Shown one piece after another: positions 47,401 through 59,400 of a stretch of DNA of 64,000 nucleotides. A program made the translations under genes and the position numbers. The notes beneath the pieces were generated by a model. It saw nothing but the letters and a program-made list of their open reading frames with translations. It was not told the origin of the DNA and searched no databases. The stretch spans positions 19,242,001 to 19,306,000 of the forward strand of contig NC_060110.1 of assembly GCF_021155765.1 (NCBI RefSeq). The letters are read 5' to 3'. Source of the stretch: Diprion similis. Taxonomy: Eukaryota; Arthropoda; Insecta; Hymenoptera; Diprionidae. Position 1 is the first letter of the stretch; every line of letters starts with the position of its first letter.

Positions 47401-50400
47401 ATCGGTAGAATCAGCAATCGTGGTAGTAACGGAGGCGCTCGAGTCTTCTGTAATGGATTTTTCAGGGGTTTCAGGTTTATTTTTATGTTTTTTCTTTTTT
47501 CGAATTTTCCTACTCGTTGTACCGTCGGATTCACTTTTTTCGGAAGGCTCGGGGTACGTCTCGGTTTCTTTTTCAGCTGTCGGGAGGGTGCTTGTTTGAA
47601 CTATTTTATTGTGGATTACGTGCACTGTTTCTTTCTCAGCGGGGAGATTAATGTCTACGTCTTCCGTCACTATATGATACGGAGCTACATCAGGACGTTC
47701 AGCCTCAGTTCTTACGAACACGGATGAACCTGCCTCTTCGTCGTTCTTTTGTACCGATAAAGATATTTCAACCTTTTCCATCACAGGTCTGTACTCGGAT
47801 CCGCAAGAGACTGAACTTAATTGTGGGTCTTTCAACGCATTCGCACGTTCGTGTTCAATGAAGTCATCGTTTGATTTATGATGAGTTACAATTTGGTAGG
47901 TGAACGTTTGTTTTTTACTATCTGGGTGCTCTGGAATGACAATAATCTCTTCTGTAGATTGTTGAACTTTATTTTTATCATCGTCAGCTGTAAGTTTTGA
48001 AGTATCTTGCACCCGCGGCTGAGTTTCAAGCACTAATGGTGTCGTGGATTCTAGAGCTTTAGGCGAATCGGGGATTTGGTGAACTGCTTCGATCGGTTCT
48101 ATTACCACGCTTTCAGTCTCCATCAATTTTACTATTACTTTTTGTTCAGCTGTTGGACTTGGTTCTTTTGAAGGCTGTTTTTCAGGTATTGCGTCTTTCT
48201 CCTGAATTCTGATGAGCTCATCACGGTTCATTTTTTCTGGCACAGGGATACTTTGTTCATTAAAATCTTCTACTGTGCTGCTACCTGCATGCTCTACTAT
48301 TTCTACCGTGCCGGATACTAGTTTCGTGATTTGTGAGTCACCATTACTAGGTGCATCGGACTTACACTTAGCGCGAGCTACGACATCGTCCTCAGCAGTA
48401 GTAGTTTCTACGGATGGTTCGGTTTTTGAATCATCAATCGACACGTCATCGATAGGAGTCTGCAAAATTTGACATTTTTCAGTGTTGATGAATAATTGAC
48501 TTAGACCAGCTGGCGGCTGATGATCATGTGCATCATTTACCTCAATGGGCAAATATTCCATGGCATGTTTTTCGACAACTGTAATCTTTGGAGTTACATC
48601 TACTACAACAGGCGTTTCGGTACGTTCCGATTCCACCGTCACAGATTTGACATCAAACGAAGTTTGAAGTTTCGATTCAACAATTCCTTCATCGTCTTTC
48701 GATGACTCGTCAAAAGCTTGGTCTATCGCCTTGTCTTTTGCGGCTAAGAGTCTTTCTTCGTTACTAGCTTTCTCTGATTTCTTCGGAACTTCTTTCGGGT
48801 TCGACTCGATGGAAGTTGGAGCTTGAATCGTCTCTGTAAAAGAAGATTTTGATGTCATATCTTTGGCAAATGGTCCAAAGAACGGTCCTTGCATCGGGCT
48901 TCCCGGTGTAAGTGGCACCGTACCTTCCGGATGTAGTGGCTGAGGTGCCTGCACACTAGCTTGGACATCAAAGATGTGTCCTTCAACGCCAGTGGTGGCT
49001 TCAGGAGTAAAAGCAATACTGTTATCGAAGATTCTTTCATTATCATTTCTGGTTACGTTGATACTGATGTGCGGTATATCTTGCTCGTCAATTTCCACCT
49101 CCTCCGGCTCTTCGATGACCTCCTCAGTCATCGTTTCTTTGCCGTCAATAATGGTGACTTTCCGAATAATGCGCCTGGTTCTTCTGATCACTCGGCGAGT
49201 AACTTGCTGGACCACGGCGTGAACGCTTGAAGTGGTAGTTTGATACTCACCAGATTCTACCGTCGACGGTTCACCTTCCATCGGTTTAAGCTGCAAATCC
49301 TGAATGTTGCCTTGGATTATTTGATGCGAATGCTGAGGTCCCGTTTCGAATTCTTGAACGTTAATTTCGCCACCTGGTGCACCAGTGGTAACGCGTCCTC
49401 CGTAGGACTGAGTCGTCGACAGTTCAACAGTTCCATCCGGCTTCGATCGCGTTACGGTTACTTGTTGACCTCTCATGGTGGCCTCTGAAAATGCCTGCGT
49501 AACCGGCGGGTTGCCGTCCACTGCTGTCGACAAGGTGGTCAAATGTTGCTGAGTCGTTTGTTGGCTCGTTACCAAAGTACGCCGGAGCTTTCGAACGATG
49601 ATTCTCTTCGTGCCATCAGCGTCGACCACTACTTCAGTCGTCGTGTCGTCAGGTTCTGTAAGGAAAGTTTCGAAGGCCTGCGGAGCAGCGTGCGATATGT
49701 TCAACTCCGACGTGGCACTCTCGGTCTTTTGGGCGTCTTGGTACTTCATGTCGACCACTATGTCATCTGGCATTGACCCAGACTGTTCGCGTCTGATGAA
49801 TTCTGAGCTCGTACTTGAAGGCACATTCTTCGTGGCTATTTCGATCACATCATGATTGCCATCCGATGATTTTACGATTTTTATCGTCTCCTGAGTTTGG
49901 GCATTGTCCTCGTCTCTTGTTACGAGTGTGTTGGATTCTGTTGGCATCGTTTGAGACGCAGTAGAGACCGGTATCTGAGTTGTGGACGTTTGTTTGGTGA
50001 GCTGAGCTGGCTTTTGAACAGTTGTTGTTGTCGTTGACGTTTGTTTTGTCAGCTGAACTGGTTTTTCAATCGTGATCTCATCGAGCAACAAACTCTGACC
50101 GGTTTGTAGGGAAACATCAGCTTGCGATGGGAGAGAATGAGGCTCGTGCTCCAAAGACGAGTGAATCGAAGGCGCTGAGTCTAAAGTACCTTCACCACGC
50201 TCGGAGGCGTTGTCTTCTGCCTCTGCCATTTCCTCCAAGTCCTCAATCTCCTATAATTTGGGAAGAAGATTGTGATTGTTCATAAATTTCACTTAACGAT
50301 AAGCGTTTATCACTTGTTATTTTATTTTTAATCAGCAGTTACGCATGTAGTGAGAAATAATAAAATTGAATTTGCAGACAAATAACGCGCAGTTTCAAAG

Positions 50401-53400
50401 TTTCAAGACTCTATCAGAAAATAAAACATTTTTAAAACACTCGAAAGCATTGACCCGAGAGATCCTTCAATTGTTTTATTTCTCGAACTATTATTGGCTC
50501 GGTGATCTCGAGTGCAGGAATTTATTCGCTGATTAAAAAGAAAAAATATGCAGTCCCGCACATCTGGTGCAGACTGATACAGACTGACACTTAGGCAGTG
50601 AGTTATACTTAGCCACGTACCAGAAGCGAGGAATTAGCCAAGACTTTATTTGGATTAGCATTTAAAACAAATTACATACGTGCAGGGAATGCGATTGGCT
50701 TAGACAAACACTGTGCAAGGTCAATGGCGCTGGTTGACAAAATTACTGATCAAATTAGATTATGATTGCATAACATTCTTGGCAGATACTGAACCACGTA
50801 TGTGAATTCTCATACGGGGTCATCAAGCGCAATTTATGAATGTCAATTGCATTGAAATTTTTTCCCTTGTTATGAGAAAAAAATTCCGTGCCATGGAATC
50901 ATGAGATAAAGCGAGTCGGGTGAACCTTAAAATTGATGAAAATAATCGAGTCTGTTTGATTCTGTAGCCTATCGTTTGGTTTTATTCTCAGAACTTGTAA
51001 CGTGAAAGGATCTTCTTCTGGTGTAGCTACTTTTAAACGAGGATATTACACATTCATAAAAATTATTGCATCTATCGAGTATTGCATAAGAGTTGACTAA
51101 GTGACAAGTTAGCGAAAACGATCAGTGAATGACAAATTGTCGTCTAATCTACTGAGAAATTATATTTGTGTAATTACGGATTACAAATTCAGAGATAATC
51201 TGTTCCGGAATGAAATTTTCTTTATCTGGATTTTAAACTGATTTCTGAGAGAATAAAATTGACCAGTACTTTACCAAAGTTTTCCTTTGAATCTATGGCA
51301 AATGTATTTTGCGAGATTCGAATGAAAAATTTTCCTGATTTACCGTTGACTTGGATTGATTATGAAGTGTGCTCTTTGAATTTTAATTAAGTGAGTTTTT
51401 ATCTGATTTTTCAATCTAGGATGTATAATATTTACAGATCGGTAATAATTCAATATTTACCAAAGTATACAGCAGAGATTAAAATAACGATAGGGAATTA
51501 ATCAGAAAAGTTTAATTAGGTCAAAATACAATGATGAATTAACATTCCTTAAGTACATGCAATTCCTACAATTACATCTAACTTTTTACATTAACATATA
51601 TGTATAGTAAGTATGAGCTATGATAAATGATATGCAGAGAGGTACAAAATAATATATGTATACAAGTGATGGGATGGATAAATGATAATATAAGCAAGAA
51701 TATACAATTTACGCAGACAATAGCGAGCAGTACTTAAATATGCAAATTTTATTCTACTATACTGAATCAAACATCAGTTTTAAAAACGAAAGTAAAGCTT
51801 CTTCTAATTGTTTGCGTACTATTGACGAGCGTATAGACACTGAAAAGCTTGATGGACGACGCAAATAGAGATAGATAGATAAAGAGTATATAACGAAATA
51901 CCGACGACTTAATTAAGGTTTTACTGCATCGAAGAATATTCCTGAAACATGCTGTGTGTTTTAAGTAATACCATGTGACACCATGATTAGGTAAATGAAA
52001 ACCACAAGAAGATTCCCACATACCAGTAAACTGTGATTGTTTATCATTCTCTGTTGAAGTAGACGAAATGAAAAAAAAAAAATTTAACATCGTCTGCTCC
52101 AAAGCCTTAATCAGGTTATACCACAGTGCGTAATGTGAATTTATACACTTAAGTACAAATTGGGGGTGAAAATTGCGAGGATATGAATTAAGCGGTGAAA
52201 AAAAAATAGGGCACGACCAAGGAGCGTGAGAAGAAATGAATAATTACACTCTACAGGCTTGCTTGCGCGAGCAGGCCGCCCGAGAGTTCAGACAGAAGCG
52301 AACCCCGCCACCTTAGCGTGGAGTGTTGCGAACAGTGCGAAAGCCCCGAGATGTTGTAAGCGTTGAGTACCTGCTGCTTGTGTCGTAGACGCGTCGCGAC
52401 ATCCATCAGGGCCTCCCTCATCGTTTTCGCCAGGGCACTAACTTCCGGAAGTGACTCCATTTCCGCAACTCGCTTCTCCCGAGTTTCTATTTCCTCGAGA
52501 AGCACCTATCAGGACCAAAACATATGTTATTATTGTTAAAAGAGTGCTTCTTATCTAGTGGACACCAGAAATGACCAACAGCATCCCGCATTTCATTTCG
52601 CTTTACAAACCTTGCACGAAGTCACCGATTGTTTTTCGTGTATGGTCGTGATGATCTGCCTAATCCATATTTCAGTTTCATCCAGGAACGACATGTAGAT
52701 TTGGACTTCTCGTTGGCGACGTTCTTGCGCACTTCGAGCATTCTCCAGCGCAACAGTTCCCTGCTCAGCTTGAGATGAAAGGGTTGCAATTCGTGCACGA
52801 ATTTCCGTGAGAGTCGATGATAATTGCTGAGTTTCGGAGTCTTTGGGGATCGTTGCCAATGAAGTACTTATGCCGATCGCCTGTCGGTCGTAAACCTGAA
52901 GATCCGCTAGTATTGTCTGGAAGTTTATTGTCATGTGTTTTGATCGAAATTTCAGATCAACGTCTTACGGGGATTTGAATTGTGCATTTGTAATTAGAGA
53001 AAAATTAAGGGTCTCAAGACGGGTTGTAGGAGGGTTTTGAATCTAGAATCTCACCACAAGTGCCGAAAGCATAGACTGCAGACTATCTCCGGGCAAACAA
53101 TCTAATGATAGCTCAAGTCGCGTCACAGCCAACTTCAGGGATTCAAGGTCTTCCGAAATCGATTCCTAAAACGATCAATCAATTAATACTCAGATTACGA
53201 ATACCGCCAATCACTTAATTCATGCCGTGCATTCGACGAACGCCAATCTTACTCCAGCGATGAATTAATATATTAGCTTCAAGGAAATCAGCAAACCTGT
53301 CAATTGAATAAACACAATTAATGAGTTAAGGACGGTCGCATGAATCGAGCTGAAGCACGGATTTAGCATTGGATAAAACTGCTTGATATACCAAGTAGGT

Positions 53401-56400
53401 AACAAAATCTCGAACGATCAATATATGTTCAAATTCCGCTCGATCCAAAGACGATAAAACAACGATAACGACAAAGATGATATGGGTTCCTGAGCAACGA
53501 GGATTTATGTACAAAATTGCAGGACGATTGAAGCAACGCAAGCGAGATGAGGATTATACGATGTGCGGTATGACATGCAGGTTGAGGGCGAGCCGGAAGC
53601 GAACACCTACTGCACAATACATAATGTTGACAACAACAAATGTCAGTTAAAATAATATTAACAAGTTGTAAAAAAGTCTTGTAAAACATTTGTCCATTGA
53701 AAATGAAAAAAAAAAAATTGATCAATGGCAGACTGTGTCGCACCTTGAGCCTTCGGGTTCTCTCGGCCACGGTCACGGCCGTTGCCATGGTATCTCTCTC
53801 CACCTCCCGGAGTGAACTCCAGTGCTGCATGGACGTTTGTGTCTGTCTACCTAAAGATGAAGAGGGTGGCGGTATGGCATGGGAAGGGGTTGAAGATAAG
53901 GTCAAGGTTTCGGAGATCGGACTATCGGGAACATCTAAATCGGTTATAATCTCTTCTGCCATTCTACGAACTAACTCGGACGTATGGTCAGGCTGAAGGT
54001 CCTCCTGATTATCTAACGGTTCGTTAGCTAAGTAAGTGCTATAATCAGTCCAACTACCGATACCGCCCGGAAGATCGGCGACTAAGCGTTCCGTCTGCGG
54101 CGCACTCGCGGATGTTTGCGAACTTAGGCCATTGGAAAGACCTTGCGGGCCGTTACGATGAGAATTATTATCGTCGTCGTTGTCGTCGTCTTTGTCGCGT
54201 GGACCCTTATCATTGGGCTCATCTTCATTCGTTACTTCTGGCTTCTCAACGATTGCTAAGTTTTCGAACAGAAGGCGTTCCGCTTCATGGTAGTCCCACT
54301 TTTCGAACCAAAAACCACTGTCTAGTGGTATGAATTTCGACAAAGCTGTCAAGCCCGACTCTTCTTTCGGCAGAATGGTTTTCTCCTCGTGTTTGCGCAA
54401 GTCAAGAACTTCGTCGTCGATGTAAAATTGCACTTTTTGTTTTGGTGCTACGTCAGATTCAAGGTGCTGCGTTTCTATGATCGTTTCTTCGGGGGACCCT
54501 GCGATCTCCTCCTGAATGTTCTTTTCGATCACAAGTTTTTCTTTCACTTCTTTTAACGGTTTTTGTTCAAATTTAAGCTCTGCGATAACTGCGGGTGAAA
54601 CTTTTTCTCCTGGTTTATCGATTTCGTCGACTGCTGTTGCAGGAGGTGTTGGTAATCCGGTTGATTCAATTTTAGTAGCAACTTGCTGGAGTTTTTCAGG
54701 TTTCGTATCTGCAGCATTTTTATTTTTATCTGTAGGCTCCTTCGACTTTGAAACCTCCTTTTTGTCCTTCGTTTTTGTCTCGATGGTAGTCGTTAGAGTG
54801 TCTTTGACTGCAGTTGATGTTTGACTCTCGAGTTTTACTTTTGGTAGATGTTCATCTACGTCCAAATTCTTATCTTCTTTAGGTTTCACCTTAGCCTCGC
54901 GTACTTTTTGATCGTCCTTTAACACCACTTTGCCTTTCACATTTTGATCTTTGACCTCAACTTTTTCGTGAACAGGATGCTTCGGTTGACCTTCGACAAC
55001 TTGTTGCTTTGTTTCCACTGTTTCTGTCCTATACGGTACTTGATCTTTTTGAGCAGCGGTTATCTCCTTAGACTTCTTATCTTTCTTCGATTTACTTGTC
55101 TTCTGTTGCTCTGTTTTGGTACTTGATTCTACCGCGATCTTTACTGTTTCTTCAGGCTTCACTGGCGTCTGAACTGGCGTCGAGTCTTTCGGTTTGGATT
55201 CGGCTGCGACGTCTATTTGAAGTTTAGGCTGTGCCGTTTCTGGTGATTCTGATTCCTTTTGGGTGCTCGACTGTTCTTTAGATTCATCAGATTTCTTAGA
55301 TGAAGTCGGAGCCTCGATTTTGTCTTTATCTACAATTTCTGGCTGCTTCTTCTTGTCTTTCTTGTCTTTTTTATCTTTTTTGTCTTGGGGATTATCTGGT
55401 GTTTTAACAGCGCCAGTACCTGGTTCAGATTTCGTCTGAGTGATTTCACTTATTTTCTTCTCCTCAATGATGAATTTCTGATCCTCCGTCTTAGCTTCCA
55501 CTTTTGGTTTTACTTCTTCACGTCGAGATTCCTGTTTGACTTTCTTCTCATTGCTTGCTGTAACTGGATCTTTGGGCTTTTCTGCCGTAGTTCCTTGGCT
55601 CTGCAGTACTACTGTAGCTATATCCTTCAAGTCTTGAACTTTCGTTGGTGATTCAGGAATCAAAGGTTTTGAGTCAATTACCGTCTCTTTCTGATCACTT
55701 GATTTGATGGTTGACTTTGTTGCTTTCTGGCTCTCCAAAGTTTCATAGTTTTGTATTTCAGGTTTATCCTTGGACTTTTTAGATTCAACAGGTGTTTGAA
55801 TTATTTCTGCCTTCGAATCAACGCTGGGAATTGATCCATCTTTAATTTCGGGATTTTCCTTCAGCTCTGCTTGATCGTTGGATTTTGTGGATTTCTTTGA
55901 TTTGCTTTTCTCTGGCTTTGCTGGAGCTTTGCCTTCATCCCTCACTTTCGATTCTCCGCTCAAAACCGGTGTTCCAGGTTTTTCAACTTGAGCTGGTACA
56001 GGCTTCTCTTGCTTGACCGCGATCTCTGCTACATTTTTGTCTTTCTCCTCAGGCTGTTCCTTGATTTTTTGTGGCTCATCCACCTTGGGGAAATTTTTAG
56101 ATTTCACTTTTTCAGAGACTATTCTATCTTTTGTTTTAGTCTCGATTTCTTGAATTATTTTGGTTTCTTTCTTCGTACTTGCTGGCGCTTTGCCTTCATC
56201 CGTCACTTTTGTTTCTCCGCTCAAAGTTGGTGTTTCAGGTTTTTTAACTTGAGTTGGTACAGGCTTTTCTTGTTTCACCGCGATTTCTGCTACATTTTTG
56301 TCTTTCTCTTCAGGTTGTTCCGTGATTTTGTGTGGCTCATCCACCTTGGTGGAAGTTTTAGATTTCACTTTTTCAGAGACTATTTTCTCTTTTGTTTTAG

Positions 56401-59400
56401 TATCGGTTTCTTGAATTATTTTGGTAGTGACCTGTGCTTCTTGCGGATGTGGTTTCTCAGCTGTCTGATCTGCCTCGTGTTTTTGCTTTGACTCCAATTT
56501 TTCCTTCAATTTCCGCTGCTCAGTAATCTCAGCAGATTCGATTGATATGAATTCCTTCTGCTGCTGACCTATCGTGGTAGTCACTTCTTTAGCTTTCTCA
56601 GGAATAGAGGATGCTTCAGATTCTTGCAATTTCTCATTAGGGGAGGTCTTTACTTTGTCTTTCATATCAGACTGTTCTTTCGTTTTTTCTTGGTCACTCA
56701 ACTTGCGAGCTTTCTTCAATTTTTTGTCTTCTGGAACTTTTTCTTTGTTTGTTTTATCTTCCTTTGCTGTTTCTGTCTTAGTAGGTATGGAAGTTTCCGA
56801 CAACTTCGCCTCAGTACCTGTCTTTCCCTTATCCTTTGACTCATTTTTCTCGACAATTTTTTCTTCTTCACTCGCTGGTTTCTTCAACTTCTTATCTTCC
56901 TGAACCTTTTCATGCTTGACTTCAGTCTTATCAACCTTCAGTTTTTCTATTTTCGCAATCGAAGTGGTTTCTTGCACTTTTGAATCAATTGCGGATGTCA
57001 CGATATCTTTCGTTTCTAGCTTTTCGTTAGACTTATACTGGTCACTTGATTTCGATGCTTTTTTAGTTTTTGGATGTGCGGAAGTTTTCTCTTCTTTCGC
57101 CTTTGGTTTATCTTTCGGTTCTTTTACTTTTGCTTCGTGGGCCTTGACATCACTAGCGGGCTTTGCGATTTCTTTAGTTTCAGTGGATTCAATTGCTTTT
57201 GTCTTGTCTACCGCATCTGATTTTTGTTTTGAAATTTCAACTTTCGTTTCAATTTTTTGGACTTTAATTTCACTTGTTGCCAATGTGGTATCGGATGTAT
57301 CAATGCCTTGCTCCGTTTTTATTTGAGAAATTGGTTTTTGCTCATCAGTTGCCTTTACTTCATCTGCAGAAACACTTTGGTCTTTCGATTTAGGCTTATT
57401 TTTTCCCTTTGTTTGACTTTTGGTAGCTTTAACTTCCTTCTCCGTTGTAGCTTTATCTGGAACGTCCTTAGTTTTTGACCTGCTTTCACGCTGTTGTTTG
57501 GCAGGTTCTTCTTTTTGATTTGGTTGTTTCGGCTTTGGTTGATCCTTGATTTTAGAGTCCTTCTTCCGCTTCACGCCGGGTTCTTGTGTCAAAATATCTT
57601 TTGCCTTAGCACCTACATCAGGATGACTTTTGTCAATCGTTTTGACTGGACTTTCTTGCTTATCCTCAACCTTCAGATCACTTCTATCTTGCGATCTTGC
57701 ATCAGCATTACCATGTTTATCAAATTCTTGGTCAGTCATTTCATGGGCTTGCAATGGAACGTTCTCTTCTCGCCTAGCACTCCTAGAACGTGACCTAGAT
57801 CTTCTGGAACGCAATTCTTTCTTGTTCAAAAATTCCATGAATCCCTGATCGTCAACTTTAACAATATTCTCAATGGGTTCAACTTCCGGAACTTCTTCCA
57901 CCAGAATTTGTACATGTGAAACAGGTGGTACAGACCTGTGAACTGGGCTGCGTTCACGTGTAATTATAGCCGACTCAATCGACGTGAATGTTTCAGTAGT
58001 TTTCGTCCCAACAACGGCAGCCCAGGATTTGGAGTCAACTTTCACGGTATTTTCCGAAGAGGAAACTTCTTCTGGTGCAGATGGGAGACTAAAATCTTCA
58101 ACTTCATCAGCCCAAAGTGACGATTGCGGCTCCGGGTGCGACCTCGTATCACCTTCTGCAGGTTTGTTTTCTTCATGCGACACCACCAGGGCCAAAATAT
58201 CGGGTTCATTATTTTCCCCCAAGGCTTCAGTGTCCCGTACCGTCGGAGCGTCTAAGACTTCCACGTTTAGTTTATCTCTACCATGAGGTTTATCTTTACG
58301 TGGGCGTGCGTGCGTCGGTGATTTATTTATTTGTGTCCTAACTTCTGTTGGTTTTTCCATAAGTGATTGGCCAGAATCTTTGGTAGATATCGAGGTCTTG
58401 ATATCGACATCATTATCCGAAACTGTAGTGATAACTTGAGATGTTAGAGTAACTGATTCCTCAGAATGAGTTTGCGACGAGACTTTTGTCGAACTTGCCA
58501 CGATAGAAGCCCACGATTTACCATTAGCATCTTTTGTGACAGTATCAGTCACGGAAATGGTGGATTCGGCGACCGGAGCACCAGTTATAAGTGAATCGAT
58601 AGGTACTACAGGCTGATCTTTTTCAAGAACCTCGGCCTGTCTAACTTCGGCAGGTTTACTCTTCTTCTTATTTTTCTTCGATGATATAACTGGCGCTGCT
58701 GGTTCTTGAATCTTTTCTTTCTGTTGCTCAACTTTTGTAGTCTTTCCTGTGTCTTCTTCAGTTCTTATTTTCGGTAAGTCAGATGTTTCAGGATGTACAG
58801 CTGCGATAATTTCGACCGCTGCAGTCTTCGGCGTTGTTTCAGACGCGTCGAGCAATTGTTCGTTGATTTCTACTTTTTGTAAGGTATCTAGGTCTGATTT
58901 AGGACTGTCAGTCACGGTCTTCTTTCCAACGACCGATGCCCATGACTTAGCGTTTGGATTTAGTCGATTGTCGAACTTGGCAGGTCCTTCCTTTGTATCG
59001 GATGAGACTGTTTCTTCTGCTTTGAGAATAGACTTTGCAACGTTTGCATCTTCGGGACCCGATGCTGCAACCTTAGACTTCCCATCTCTCTTCCCTTTCA
59101 TAATTTCCGTAGTGCTTACTTCTGGCTTGGAATCAAGTTGAGCTGCCTTTCCAGCTTCTGTCGGTTTAGCTGATTTCTCTTGCTCTTTAACCACGTCGTG
59201 AGTTTTCGATTTCTTAACGTTCAAGGAAACTTCTTGCTTAATTTGCTCACTTTGCTTGACTGATTTTTCCACAACGATAATTTCTGACTTCTTGTGCTCC
59301 TCGACCTTCGTTTGTTTCTTGGGTGATGGTTTGATGGTTTGTTTTGATTTTACTTGAGGTTCTGGAACCTCAATCTCGTCAAAACCATCGTCGCAAACAG

